A stretch of 64,000 bases of DNA, from positions 124,001-188,000 of the forward strand of contig NZ_QQBJ01000017.1 in the NCBI RefSeq assembly GCF_003347205.1, given 5' to 3'. This document shows, piece by piece, positions 51,181-60,448 of this stretch. Each line of letters begins with the position of its first letter. Position 1 is the first letter of the stretch. The notes under the pieces were generated by a model. It had not been told where the DNA came from. It saw only the letters and a program-made list of their open reading frames with translations, and made no database searches. This stretch comes from Mycolicibacterium moriokaense (GTDB lineage Bacteria > Actinomycetota > Actinomycetes > Mycobacteriales > Mycobacteriaceae). The position numbers and the translations under genes are program-made.

Positions 51181-52808
51181 GCGCGCCGGATGCTGGGGCG
51201 CTTCGCGCAAGCGGCCCATCGCGGGTGCTGGCCATCTGGTGCATGGACTGGCCCGCGGTGGCCGCCGCGGCGGCGGCCGACCTGGCGGCGACCTCCCCGG
51301 TGGCGGTCACACTGGCCAACCGGGTCATCGCGTGCTCGGCTTCGGCGCGCGCGGCGGGGGTGCGCCGCGGCCTGCGCCGTCGTGAGGCCCAGGCGCGGTG
51401 CCCGCAACTGCACGTCGTCACCGCCGACCCGGCACGCGACGCCCGCCACTTCGAGAACGTGACCGCAGCCGTGGATGACCTGGTGCCGCGCGCCGAGGTG
51501 CTGCGGCCGGGTCTGCTGGTGCTGCCGGTCCGCGGGGCGGCGCGCTACTTCGGCTCCGAGCAGGCCGCGGCCGAGCGGCTGGTCGATGCGGTGGCCGCCG
51601 CAGGGGCCGAATGCCAGGTCGGAATCGCCGACCGGCTGCCCACCGCGGTGTTCGCCGCCCGCGCCGGGCGAATCATCGAGCCGGGCAAGGATGCGGTTTT
51701 CCTGTCGGCGCTGTCCATCCGGCAGCTGGCCACCGAGCCGAGCCTGGCCGCGCAGGGTCGCGAAGATCTGGCGGATTTGTTGTGGCGCATGGGGATTCGG
51801 AACATCGGCCAGTTCGCCGCCCTGTCCCGTGCCGACGTGGCATCGCGATTCGGAGCCGACGCGGTGGCCGCGCACCGCTTCGCCCGTGCCGAGCCCAACC
51901 GCGGCCCGTCGGGGCGCGAGCCTGCGGCGGATCTCGACGCGGTGATGGACTGCGACCCCCCGATCGACCGGGTGGACGCCGCGGCGTTCGCCGGCCGCTC
52001 ACTGGCCGGCGACCTGCATCGCAGCCTCGAGTCGGCGGGCGTCGGCTGCACGCGGCTGGCCATCCACGCCGTGACCGCCAACGGCGAAGAGCTGGACCGG
52101 GTTTGGCGGTGTGCGGAGCCGCTGACCGAGGATGCCACCGCCGACCGGGTGCGCTGGCAGTTGGACGGCTGGCTGAACCGCCGCAATCCGTCTGACCGGC
52201 CGACCGCGCCCATCACCGTGCTGCGGCTGCATCCGGTGGAGGTGGTGTCGGCTGAGGCGCTGCAACTGCCGCTGTGGGGCGGCGTCGGAGAAGAAGACCG
52301 GCTGCGGGCCCGCCGCGCGCTGGTGCGGGTTCAGGGTCTGCTCGGGCCGGAGGCCGTGCAGGTGCCGGTGCTCAGCGGAGGTCGCGGGCCCGCCGAGCGG
52401 ATCACGCTGACGCCGCTGGGTGACGAACCGGTGCCGCAGGCCGATCCCGGTCAGCCGTGGCCGGGTCAACTTCCCGAGCCGTCACCGACCGTGCTGCTCG
52501 ACGACCCGGTCGACGTGCTCGACGGAGAGGGCAATCCGGTGCGGGTGACCAACAGGGGACTGTTCTCCGCCGAGCCCGTACGGCTTGCCGCTCCCGGCAG
52601 AGAGGGCGTGTTGTCCTGGTGGGCAGGGCCGTGGCCGGTGGACGAACGATGGTGGGACCCCGACCGCAAGGCGGGGCGCACGGCGCGGGCGCAGGTATTG
52701 CTCGCCGGCGATGAGCGCTCGCGCGAAGAGCAGAACGACAGTCCGGGGCAGGCCCTGCTGCTGTGCTACCGCCGGCGGCGGTGGTACCTGGAGGGAATCT
52801 ATGAGTAG
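51177..52808 (+). CDS. imuB: ImuB, Y-family-like mutasome protein
   Basis: 543 residues. Y-family polymerase fold ([38 protein letters not shown]), but the catalytic acidic residues expected of an active polymerase are not seen, as known for ImuB. The beta-clamp-binding motif QLPLWG is at about residue 360. A long C-terminal region follows, ending RRWYLEGIY. It acts as a hub linking DnaE2, ImuA' and the clamp. Overlaps imuA' by 4 nt and is SOS-controlled through the same LexA box. Confidence 0.9.
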   Translation: MSAPDAGALRASGPSRVLAIWCMDWPAVAAAAAADLAATSPVAVTLANRVIACSASARAAGVRRGLRRREAQARCPQLHVVTADPARDARHFENVTAAVDDLVPRAEVLRPGLLVLPVRGAARYFGSEQAAAERLVDAVAAAGAECQVGIADRLPTAVFAARAGRIIEPGKDAVFLSALSIRQLATEPSLAAQGREDLADLLWRMGIRNIGQFAALSRADVASRFGADAVAAHRFARAEPNRGPSGREPAADLDAVMDCDPPIDRVDAAAFAGRSLAGDLHRSLESAGVGCTRLAIHAVTANGEELDRVWRCAEPLTEDATADRVRWQLDGWLNRRNPSDRPTAPITVLRLHPVEVVSAEALQLPLWGGVGEEDRLRARRALVRVQGLLGPEAVQVPVLSGGRGPAERITLTPLGDEPVPQADPGQPWPGQLPEPSPTVLLDDPVDVLDGEGNPVRVTNRGLFSAEPVRLAAPGREGVLSWWAGPWPVDERWWDPDRKAGRTARAQVLLAGDERSREEQNDSPGQALLLCYRRRRWYLEGIYE

Positions 52809-54197
52809 TCAGTGCAGCCGCTGGATGTCGGGCAGCTTCCAGGTCTTGTCGAACAGCGCCTGGTCGGGCCCGTAGAACCGGAAGATCACCTCGAATGCGT
52901 TGCACGCCTTGGTCGGAATCCAGTTCGACGCCTCGCCGTCGGGCGCCACGGGACCGAAGTAGATGTCGACGGAGCCGTCGGCATTGGTCGCCAGGTCCGG
53001 GCTGGTGGAGGCCCGGCTGGAGCACGTGGTGTTCCGGATGAGTGCGTGGGTCATCCCGTCGTAGGCGGTCGCCGACCAGTACTGGTGCACCGGCGCCGAC
53101 GCAGGCACGCGCAGCCGGTAGGAGGTGCCGCCGTCGAGCTTGTTCCCCTTGGCGTCCTTGAAGGCCATCAGGTAGAACTGGCCGCTGCCAAGGTGTTTGG
53201 CGCTGAAGTACCCCATCGCGTACGTGACGGCGCGGTCGTCGACGGGGTACTCGTCGGGCGCGGCGAAGTTCGTCGCCAACCCATCCACGACCTCGGCGGC
53301 GGCGGGCACGTGCCAGTGGCCGCCGTCGAAATAGGGCGGCGGCAGATAAGCCGTCTCGAGTCGATACGTCAGCCACGAATGCGCTTCGTGCGCCGCCAGA
53401 GTGAAGATCCGGCGGGCCTTGTCGCCCGGTGCGAACGGTCTGCCCTTCTCGATGCCGATGCACTTCAGCTTGTCGATCACCGCCTTGTCGCGGACCAGCC
53501 ACGGCTCGCTCTGCACCACGCTGTTGAGCGCGTCGAAGAACCGCGCGTCATAGGGGATGGTCGCATCGAAGAGCGCGTCGTCGGCGTCGATGAAGGTGGT
53601 CTCCGGCGGGTCGGCTGCTGCCGAAAGCGGGTACACCCGAATGCGTTTGCCGTAGCAGACCGCCGCGTCGACATCCGCATCGGCGGCACTCCGGTAGGTC
53701 GACCGCAACAGCGCATACGACTTGTGTGTGGGAGACGTCCGCGCCAGATAGCCGTCGGGCAAGGGTTCCGAATAGTCGGGCGGCACAATGAGATACCGTG
53801 CCCCAGCGCCCCGATCGGCGCCCGCGGGCCCGACGTCTTCAATCGCGACCTGCCAGCAGTCGTCGATCGAGCCGACGATGCTGCCGGTGTCGGCGGGCGG
53901 GATCTCCAACACGACCGGTCCGACGTCGGTGGTGTCGAAGAACGGCATGAAGTAGATGGTGTCGGGGTTGGGGGTGAGCGTCTGGTTCTTCCAGCCGACC
54001 GGCCGCGACCAGAACACCACCTGGTTGGCCGCGCCGCCGAGCCGGACCATCTGCCGGCGCATCAGCTCGAAGTTGACGGCGGGCATCCCCCAGATCAGGG
54101 CCTCGACGGCACGACGATGCAGTGCCCGGTCGGCGATCTCGACCGGGTTCGACGGCGGCCCCGCTGACGGTTCCGGCCGTTGCCACAGCGTCCGCAT
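52809..54197 (-). CDS. DUF1254/DUF1214 domain protein
   Basis: 462 residues. DUF1254 half: ALHRRAVEALIWGMPAVNFELMR, TLTPNPDTIYFMPFFDT and GPVVLEIPPADTGSIVGSIDDCW. DUF1214 half: RAVTYAMGYFSAKHLGSGQFY, SYRLRVPASAPVHQYWSATAYD and SDIYFGP-like VDIYFGPVAPDG. No signal peptide seen. ATG 54197 is favoured by GGGAGG 5 nt upstream over an earlier ATG at 54227. Convergent with imuB with no base between stops. Function unknown. Confidence 0.8.
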   Translation of the reverse strand: MRTLWQRPEPSAGPPSNPVEIADRALHRRAVEALIWGMPAVNFELMRRQMVRLGGAANQVVFWSRPVGWKNQTLTPNPDTIYFMPFFDTTDVGPVVLEIPPADTGSIVGSIDDCWQVAIEDVGPAGADRGAGARYLIVPPDYSEPLPDGYLARTSPTHKSYALLRSTYRSAADADVDAAVCYGKRIRVYPLSAAADPPETTFIDADDALFDATIPYDARFFDALNSVVQSEPWLVRDKAVIDKLKCIGIEKGRPFAPGDKARRIFTLAAHEAHSWLTYRLETAYLPPPYFDGGHWHVPAAAEVVDGLATNFAAPDEYPVDDRAVTYAMGYFSAKHLGSGQFYLMAFKDAKGNKLDGGTSYRLRVPASAPVHQYWSATAYDGMTHALIRNTTCSSRASTSPDLATNADGSVDIYFGPVAPDGEASNWIPTKACNAFEVIFRFYGPDQALFDKTWKLPDIQRLH

Positions 54198-54293
54198 GGC
54201 GACCTCCCGTGTCGGGATGCCCGCCATTCAACCCCGTAACTCGGTTCTTCGTCGTGATGAACCGGAAATTGGCCGCGCCCGGGGCCGTCGGGC

Positions 54294-55961
54294 TCAGGGC
54301 GATTTGTTCCCGTCTGCACCGTCGGCCCCGCCCGGAGAACCGCCGGTGCCGCCCGCACCCGCGCTACCTGTCCCGGGACTGGTCGTGTTTCCGTCTCCGC
54401 CGTGGCCGCCCGCGCCGCCGACGCCGGTGCCAACGCCGTCGCCGCCGTTGCCACCCTTTCCGCCCGTTGCGGTATCCCCGGACGCAGCGGCGCTGGTGTA
54501 CGCATTGCCGCCGTTGCCACCCTTTCCGCCGTCTGCATTGCCCGCGCCCGCATTACCGCCGTTTCCGCCGTTGCCCGCGGTAGCCGTGCCTTTTCCGAAG
54601 ACGTAGGCGTTGCCGCCCTGGCCGCCCGCGCCACCTGCGGCGTCGGCACCGCCGCTGTCCCCGCCACTGCCTCCGCTGCCCGCTGACGCGGTCCCGGAGC
54701 CGCCGAGTGACGCGTCGCCACCGTGACCGCCGTCGCCGCCTTTGCCGTCGGCCGCGTCGCCCCCGTCGCCCGCGGTACCAACGGTGGCGGCGCCGTTTCC
54801 TTGGACGATTGCGCCGAAGTTGTCGCCGCCGTTCCCGCCGTTCCCGCCGCCACCGCTGTTGCCGCCATTGCCCGCGTTGCCGGAGGTCGCATTTCCGTCG
54901 CCGTCCAGCGCCATCGAGAGCGCGCCCCTGCTGGAGTCCGCACTGCCGCCTGCGTTGCCGCCGTTACCGCCGTTACCGATCTCGGCGTTGCCGCCGTTGC
55001 CGCCACTACCGCTGGTGGCGTCGGCATTATTCGAGGTCGCGAATCCGCCGTTACCGCCCATGCCCGCATCGCCGTTACCGGTGTCGCCACCGTTGCCGCC
55101 ATCGCCGGCGACGGCGTCCAGCTCTGCCTTGGCGTATCCGCCCATGCCGCCGTCACCGCCCTTTCCGTCGGTCGTGCTGCCGCCGTCGCCCCCGTCACCG
55201 CCGGTGGCACTGCCGTGCTTGGACTCGGCCGGGCCACCCATGCCGCCGTCGCCTGCGGCGCCGCCACCGAAGAAGCCGAAGAGGCCGGGAGCGCTGTCGC
55301 TGCCGTTGCCGCCGTTGCCGCCGACGGCGTCGATGGTCATCAGGCCCGGATCGTTGATGTCATTGCCACCGGCTCCGCCGTCACCCCCACGGCCGAACAG
55401 CAGTCCCGCCTTGCCGGCGTCGCCGCCATCGGTGGCCGCCGACAGCCGCGCGCCCGTCGTCGGGTCATAAACGGCGTCGCGCCCGTTTCCACCATTACCG
55501 GCATCACCGAACAGCAGGCCGGCATTGCCACCGTTGCCGCCGTTCTTGCCGTCGCCGCCGTTACCTCCCAGCAGGCCGGCGTTGCCGCCGTTGCAGGCTG
55601 CGCCCATGCAGTTGTCGGGGGCGTCCAGGCCGTCTCCGATCAGCCAGCCGCCGGGACCGATGGGGTTGAGGGCGTTGAGGCCTGTCGATCCGGTGGATGC
55701 CAGCGTGGTGAGGGAGCCGGCCGATCCGATCAGGCCGGTGTTGTCGCCGTCGAACAACCACCATTGGTTCTGCGGGCTCATCGGGAGTGGTGAATCCGTG
55801 GAAACCAGTTGTACAGCCGCCGTCGATGGCGACGATGTGCCGGCCGGTTGGGCCAGCAGCACGCCGACGCCGACCATCGCGACTCCACCGACTCCGGCAG
55901 CCAGATACTGACGAGCCGACATCGGCGGTGTGCGCGACGCGCTGTGGGACGGTTTGGACAT
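54294..55961 (-). CDS. PGRS-like Gly/Asn-rich repeat protein without PE domain
   Basis: 555 residues. N-terminus MSKPSHSASRTPPMSARQY then one hydrophobic segment (LAAGVGGVAMVGVGVLLAQPA) for export or anchoring, and a short unique part (QNQWWLFDGDNTGLIG). About 400 residues of GGxGGN/GGDGG repeats follow, broken by short unique inserts, ending ADGNKSP. Composition matches PGRS domains, but there is no PE module. ATG 55961 follows GAGGAGGGA. The repeats are prone to slippage, so its length may vary among strains. Cell-surface location is inferred. Confidence 0.8.
   Translation of the reverse strand: MSKPSHSASRTPPMSARQYLAAGVGGVAMVGVGVLLAQPAGTSSPSTAAVQLVSTDSPLPMSPQNQWWLFDGDNTGLIGSAGSLTTLASTGSTGLNALNPIGPGGWLIGDGLDAPDNCMGAACNGGNAGLLGGNGGDGKNGGNGGNAGLLFGDAGNGGNGRDAVYDPTTGARLSAATDGGDAGKAGLLFGRGGDGGAGGNDINDPGLMTIDAVGGNGGNGSDSAPGLFGFFGGGAAGDGGMGGPAESKHGSATGGDGGDGGSTTDGKGGDGGMGGYAKAELDAVAGDGGNGGDTGNGDAGMGGNGGFATSNNADATSGSGGNGGNAEIGNGGNGGNAGGSADSSRGALSMALDGDGNATSGNAGNGGNSGGGGNGGNGGDNFGAIVQGNGAATVGTAGDGGDAADGKGGDGGHGGDASLGGSGTASAGSGGSGGDSGGADAAGGAGGQGGNAYVFGKGTATAGNGGNGGNAGAGNADGGKGGNGGNAYTSAAASGDTATGGKGGNGGDGVGTGVGGAGGHGGDGNTTSPGTGSAGAGGTGGSPGGADGADGNKSP
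54330..55600 (-). repeat. PGRS-type GC-rich coding repeat tract
   Basis: Imperfect tandem 9-12 nt units (GCC/GCCGTT on the + strand) encoding Gly-Gly-x-Gly-Gly-Asn. It is not a CRISPR array: spacers are not unique and units are short. Confidence 0.8.
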
Positions 55962-56246
55962 CTGTTCCCTCCTCGGTTGCCACGGGCAGCTCACGCTGAT
56001 CCACGTGGGGAGTGTCATCGGCGCGATGGATCAGGGCCTCAGTACTCGGCTACTGCAAATGCGCGCCGGCACGCTCGGCGTTCCGCGACACCACGGCAAG
56101 CGCGGACACTCCCGACCGGGTTCAGCAAAGGCCTTGTTCGGCGATTTCATCCGTGTGCCGGGAGCCGAAGTGGCACGATCAGCACTGATGGACCAGCGAG
56201 GGCAAATGCCGTATCCAACTTCTAGGGTTCGCGAGGGCGGTGCTCA

Positions 56247-56648
56247 ATGGACCGACAGATTGCCGCACGAGCACGCGGTGGGCTGGCGAGAACGGCTGTG
56301 ACGACGGCACTGTTCGGTATGGCCGTGGCGACTGCAACCCTCACGGCGGCCGCGGCACCCGGCGACCCCGATCCCAACATGCCGACCAACCCGAACGATC
56401 CCCGCTGCGTGGCGATGCCCGAGGTCGCCCAATGCCAGGGCGGCCCCTACGCCGACACCGGTGCGCCGACGGGGCCGGCCGATCTCGCATGCATCAGCAT
56501 GCCCACCGACCCGGTGTGCGCCGGCGGCCCGTACGCGATTGAGCCGACTCCACCCGCCGCTCCGCCACCGGCCGCGCCGATGCCCGTCGCGCCTATGCCC
56601 TCGGCGCCGATCGGTGACGGAACGCCCGGTATGCCGGGCAGCATCTAG
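56247..56648 (+). CDS. Small secreted Pro-rich protein with internal repeat
   Basis: 133 residues. Signal peptide ends near AAAAPGD; Pro/Asn/Asp-rich. Two copies of a Cys motif are present (RCVAMPEVAQCQGGPY and ACISMPTDPVCAGGPY), probably one disulfide each, then a Pro/Ala/Met tail. Family unknown. ATG 56247. Divergent from the PGRS-like gene across 285 bp that hold no other gene, and convergent with iunH (1 bp gap). Confidence 0.65.
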   Translation: MDRQIAARARGGLARTAVTTALFGMAVATATLTAAAAPGDPDPNMPTNPNDPRCVAMPEVAQCQGGPYADTGAPTGPADLACISMPTDPVCAGGPYAIEPTPPAAPPPAAPMPVAPMPSAPIGDGTPGMPGSI

Positions 56649-56649
56649 C

Positions 56650-57687
56650 TCAGCCGAGCCCGCGCGCGAACTCGCCCACCCGGGCGATGAAGCGGTCGAA
56701 GAACGCCGTCGGGTCGACGTCAACGCCGATGAGCGCGTTGGGTTCTCGGCCCCACCGGCCCGACCAGTCCGCGATCGTCATGCCGCGCGTCAGCGTGCCG
56801 GTCAACTCGACGTCGACCGTCGCGGGTCGGGTGGTCACCAGGCCCGGATCCAGTGCGACTGCCGCCGCCAGCGGGTCGTGCAGGTGTGCGAGGTAACCCT
56901 CGTTCTGGTCGAAGTGGAACTCGAAGTAGAACCGCATGGCGTCCTCGAGCACCCGGATCAGCGGGTTGGCGGCCGCCGAACGGGTGCCGCGGTCGTCGAG
57001 CACGCTCATCGGCGCCGACGGCGAGTTCGCTTCTGTCGCCAACCGGCCCAGCAGCGCCGGCGTCATCGCGATGTTCTCGGTCAGGTTCAGCCCCAGGATG
57101 ATCGGCAGGTGCCGCGCCGGGTCGAGCCCCCACGCCGCAGCCCAGACGGCGAAGACCTCCTGCGCAGCCTCGGGGTCCACGCTGATGTTCCACTCCGCGA
57201 CGGGTGTGGTGTTGCCGCGGTACTCGAACGCGCCGCCCATGATCACCAACCGCCGCAGCAGCGTGGGCAGCGTCGGCTCTCGTCGCAGCGCCAGCGCCAG
57301 GTTGGTCAGCGGACCGGTCGCGATGGCGATCAGCTCACCCGGATGCTCCTGCGCGGCGGCGATCCATGCCTGCGCGGCGTCGTGGTCGGTGAGCCGACGA
57401 TCCGTCGACGGCACGCTCGCATAACCCAATCCCTGCGGGCCGTGCGTGTCCTCGGCCGTGTGCAGGCGTGAGCTCACCGGCTGCTCGGAACCCCTGGACA
57501 CCGGAATGTCACCGGCCCCGCACAATTCGAGCAGTCCCAGATTGTTCTGGCAAACCTGTTGCACCGCAACGTTGCCCGCGGTCGACGCGATACCGACCAG
57601 CTCCGCGTCGGCGCTGCCGAGCAGGTACACGAGTGCCATCGCGTCGTCGACACCCGTATCGACGTCGATGAAGACGGGCTGCGGCAC
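56650..57687 (-). CDS. iunH: Nucleoside hydrolase (IunH)
   Basis: 345 residues. Splits the N-glycosidic bond of purine/pyrimidine nucleosides. Metal-binding DVDTGVDDAMAL at residue 8-19, ATGPLTNLALAL, GGAFEYRGNTTPVAEWNISVDPEAA and a late HDPLAA. All catalytic Asp positions visible. GTG start. Follows acrA1 by 27 bp on the same strand. Counterpart Rv3393. Confidence 0.92.
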   Translation of the reverse strand: MPQPVFIDVDTGVDDAMALVYLLGSADAELVGIASTAGNVAVQQVCQNNLGLLELCGAGDIPVSRGSEQPVSSRLHTAEDTHGPQGLGYASVPSTDRRLTDHDAAQAWIAAAQEHPGELIAIATGPLTNLALALRREPTLPTLLRRLVIMGGAFEYRGNTTPVAEWNISVDPEAAQEVFAVWAAAWGLDPARHLPIILGLNLTENIAMTPALLGRLATEANSPSAPMSVLDDRGTRSAAANPLIRVLEDAMRFYFEFHFDQNEGYLAHLHDPLAAAVALDPGLVTTRPATVDVELTGTLTRGMTIADWSGRWGREPNALIGVDVDPTAFFDRFIARVGEFARGLG

Positions 57688-57714
57688 GCAGGTAACAATA
57701 CTGCGGCCGCGGGC

Positions 57715-59730
57715 CTACCAGTGCACGCCGGGCACCAACCGAACCGCGCGCTTGACGGGCCGGGGGACCCGCACGGTGCTCACCGCTCGTGCGGGACGTC
57801 GCGGCCGTCGCGACGGCGTGCCCGCGTGCTCCTGCTCGTCGACGCCGCGCGCCGCAGCCGAGTCCGGATAGCCGAGGTAGATCTGGTGCAGGACCCGCCG
57901 CGACAACTTCGGCGTGAAGTACATGCCGACGTCGGCCAGCGTGCCTATCGGGGTGTCGATCCGCGCGGGCTTGTCGATAAGGCCACGCACCACCATCGCC
58001 GCGGCGTGCTCGGGGGTGATCGGCGGTGTCGGGTTGAGCCTGCGCGACGGGGCGATCATCGGCGTCTTCACCAGGGGCATATGGATGTTGGTGAACGTGA
58101 TGTGGTCGGAAAGCGTCTCGGTGCCGACCACTTCGGAGAACGCGTCGAGAGCGGCCTTGCTGGGAATGTAGGCGCTGTACTTCGGACTGCTGGCCTGCAC
58201 ACCTGCGCTGGAGACGTTCACGACGTGACCGAAGCGGCGTTCGCGCCAGTGCGGCAGCAGTGCGAGCACCATCCGCACGGAACCGAAGTAGTTGACCGCC
58301 ATCACCCGCTCGTAGTCGTGCATTCGGTCGGTCGCCGCCGAGATCGACCGCCGGATCGACCGGCCCGCGTTGTTGACCAGATAGTCGACGTGACCGAACC
58401 GGCCGAGGATGTCCTTGACCGTGTGCTCCACCGACGTGCTGTCGGTGACATCGCAGGTGAACGCGTGCGCATCGCCGCCGGTGGCACGGATCTCAGCGAC
58501 CAGGTCGTCGAGCGCTTCGCCGTTGCGGGCCAGCGCGAACACCGTCGCGCCTCGTTCGGCCACGGCGATCGCCGACGCGCGGCCGATGCCGCTGGACGCC
58601 CCGGTGATGACGACGTGCTTGCCGACCAGCGGTCCGGCCGGATCGTCGCGTCGGGCCCGGTCGGGATCGAGGTGTTCGGCCCAGTATCGCCAGAGCTTCG
58701 GTGCGTAGGAAGCGAACTCGGGCACGGTGATCTCGTTGCCCCGCAGCGCTTCTGACGTGTTGTCGGCGGTGAACGTCGGCATCAGGTCGACAACGTCGAG
58801 GATTTCGGCGGGTATGCCCAGCTGCGTCACCGCCATGTTGCGCACGACCTTGGCGCGCCCCGTCGCCCGGAGGAACGGTGTCGCGGCCCCGCGCGGCAGC
58901 GCGCCACGGACCCGCGGCAGCCCGGCCGCCCGCGCGATCCCGCGGTAGATGCCGGCAAGCCCGATGGTTTCCGGCGAGGTGAGGTGGAAGGTCTGGCCGT
59001 CGCGGTCGGGCACGTGCATCAGTTCGGTGAGCGCGTCGACCACGTAGTCGACGGGCACGATGTTGCTGCGCCCCGTGTCGGGCAGCAGCACCGGGGTGAA
59101 CGACGGCAAGGCGGCAAGCTTGGCCAAGATCGGGAAGAAGTAGTAGGGGCCGTCGGCCTTGTCCATCTCTCCGGTGCGGGAGTCGCCGACCACCACGGCG
59201 GGACGGTAGACCCGGTAGCGCAGCCCCGCCTCCGAGCGCACCAGCAGTTCGGCCTCGAACTTGGTCTGGTGATAGGGCGTCGGCAACTCCTGCGCGACGT
59301 CGAAGTCCTCCTCGGTGAACTCGCCGCGATAGGTTCCCGCCACCGCGATCGACGACACGTGGTGCAACGTGGCGTCCAGGCCGCGTGCCAGCGCGATCAC
59401 CGCCCGTGTGCCGTCGACGTTGGCGGCACGCTGGACGTCTTCGGCCGCGGTGATGTCGTAGACGGCGGCGCAGTGCACGATGTGGTCGACGGCGCCCAAC
59501 TCGGCGATGGTGTCATCGCAGAGGCCCAGACTGTCCGCGGTCAGGTCTCCCACCAGCGCCTTTGCCCGCTCACCCCACGGCGTCTCGCCGCGGGTGGCCA
59601 GCCGCTCGAACCTCGTCAGCGAGTCCCGCCGCACCAGTACCCAGACCTCGGAATCGGGGGACCGGTCCAGGATCTTCGACACGACTCGGCGCCCGATAAA
59701 CCCGGTACCGCCGGTAACGATATAGCGCAT
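57715..59730 (-). CDS. acrA1: AcrA1-like bifunctional reductase (NAD-dependent epimerase/thioester reductase plus SDR)
   Basis: 671 residues, two Rossmann domains. The N-terminal part (1-360) is a thioester-reductase-like extended SDR: TGGTGFIGRRVV, VGDLT, YHQTKFEAELLV. The C-terminal part (about 375-620) is a classical SDR: ITGASSGIGRASAIAVAERGA, NNAGRS, and YSAYIPSKAALDAF with Tyr/Lys. Known mycobacterial AcrA1 reduces acyl-CoA to aldehyde/alcohol. Lies in the same place as Rv3391, downstream of the MarR gene. Confidence 0.88.
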   Translation of the reverse strand: MRYIVTGGTGFIGRRVVSKILDRSPDSEVWVLVRRDSLTRFERLATRGETPWGERAKALVGDLTADSLGLCDDTIAELGAVDHIVHCAAVYDITAAEDVQRAANVDGTRAVIALARGLDATLHHVSSIAVAGTYRGEFTEEDFDVAQELPTPYHQTKFEAELLVRSEAGLRYRVYRPAVVVGDSRTGEMDKADGPYYFFPILAKLAALPSFTPVLLPDTGRSNIVPVDYVVDALTELMHVPDRDGQTFHLTSPETIGLAGIYRGIARAAGLPRVRGALPRGAATPFLRATGRAKVVRNMAVTQLGIPAEILDVVDLMPTFTADNTSEALRGNEITVPEFASYAPKLWRYWAEHLDPDRARRDDPAGPLVGKHVVITGASSGIGRASAIAVAERGATVFALARNGEALDDLVAEIRATGGDAHAFTCDVTDSTSVEHTVKDILGRFGHVDYLVNNAGRSIRRSISAATDRMHDYERVMAVNYFGSVRMVLALLPHWRERRFGHVVNVSSAGVQASSPKYSAYIPSKAALDAFSEVVGTETLSDHITFTNIHMPLVKTPMIAPSRRLNPTPPITPEHAAAMVVRGLIDKPARIDTPIGTLADVGMYFTPKLSRRVLHQIYLGYPDSAAARGVDEQEHAGTPSRRPRRPARAVSTVRVPRPVKRAVRLVPGVHW

Positions 59731-59784
59731 GCGGTCATGGTCGTCCGTTGCCCGGCAAACGTCAACGCAATGTGACGCGGTCGA

Positions 59785-60363
59785 TCAGCGCAGGTCGTCG
59801 GGTGCTGATGCGTACGAGCGGTCGAAGTCGCCCGCGCCCGCGCGAAGCCGCGCGACGGTCGAGATCAGCGAGCGGGCTTGCGCGGTGCTCAGGCCTGGCA
59901 AGCCGTACTCCATGCGACCCAGCGCGTCGGTGGCGGCGTCTACCAGTTCGCGTCCGCCGTCGGTGATCGACACCAGCGTCGCCCGCCGGTCCCGCGGATG
60001 CGAATGCCGCTTGACCAGTTCCCTGGCCTCCAGCCGCTCGACGGTCAGCGTCACTGTCGTGGTGTGCACCATCAGATGCCACGCCAGTCGGCTCAGCAGC
60101 CAGGTACCGGAGTCGCTGAGTTGCAGAGCTTTCAGGATCTGGTAGTCGGTCAGGCTCAGCGCGACGTCGGCGCGCAGACACTGCTCCACCGACGTCGTCA
60201 TCAGATGGTGCAGCCGCAGCAATGACGTCATCGCCAGAAATCCCGACGGGTCGGCGTCAGTCTGCTGCTCCCAGTAATGACGCATCCACTGCACCGGATC
60301 GTGTCGCTGATTGTCTGCGAGCGCCGATCCGTCCGGCCGATGCGTGGTTGATGGGTCAGCCAC
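59785..60363 (-). CDS. MarR-family transcriptional regulator
   Basis: 192 residues. Winged helix: LSLTDYQILKALQLSDSGTWLLSRLAWHLMVHTTTVTLTVERLEARELVKRHSHPRDRRATLVSITDGGRELV. The dimerisation helices are at each end. GTG 60363 adjoins a palindrome that could be its operator. It probably controls itself, the following acrA1-iunH genes (54 bp to acrA1) and the divergent dehydratase gene. Start could lie further in (MRHYWEQ). Confidence 0.78.
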   Translation of the reverse strand: MADPSTTHRPDGSALADNQRHDPVQWMRHYWEQQTDADPSGFLAMTSLLRLHHLMTTSVEQCLRADVALSLTDYQILKALQLSDSGTWLLSRLAWHLMVHTTTVTLTVERLEARELVKRHSHPRDRRATLVSITDGGRELVDAATDALGRMEYGLPGLSTAQARSLISTVARLRAGAGDFDRSYASAPDDLR

Positions 60364-60365
60364 TT

Positions 60366-60377
60366 GATATGCGTATC
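60366..60377. promoter_or_regulatory. Putative MarR operator in the divergent promoter region
   Basis: GATATGCGTATC, symmetric in 5 of 6 base pairs, placed 2 bp upstream of the MarR start and 71 bp before htdY. Typical position for an autoregulatory site; not tested. Confidence 0.35.
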
Positions 60378-60448
60378 CAAAAGTGCGGCCGCTCAATCCC
60401 CGCGCAGGTGGGACGGATATCGTCCGAGTCGACCCGAAGGGAGCGTCA

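Noticed and set aside
54330-55600. Regular repeats that could resemble a CRISPR or minisatellite array
   Set aside because: Units are 9-12 nt, without unique spacers, and encode Gly/Asn repeats in a long frame.
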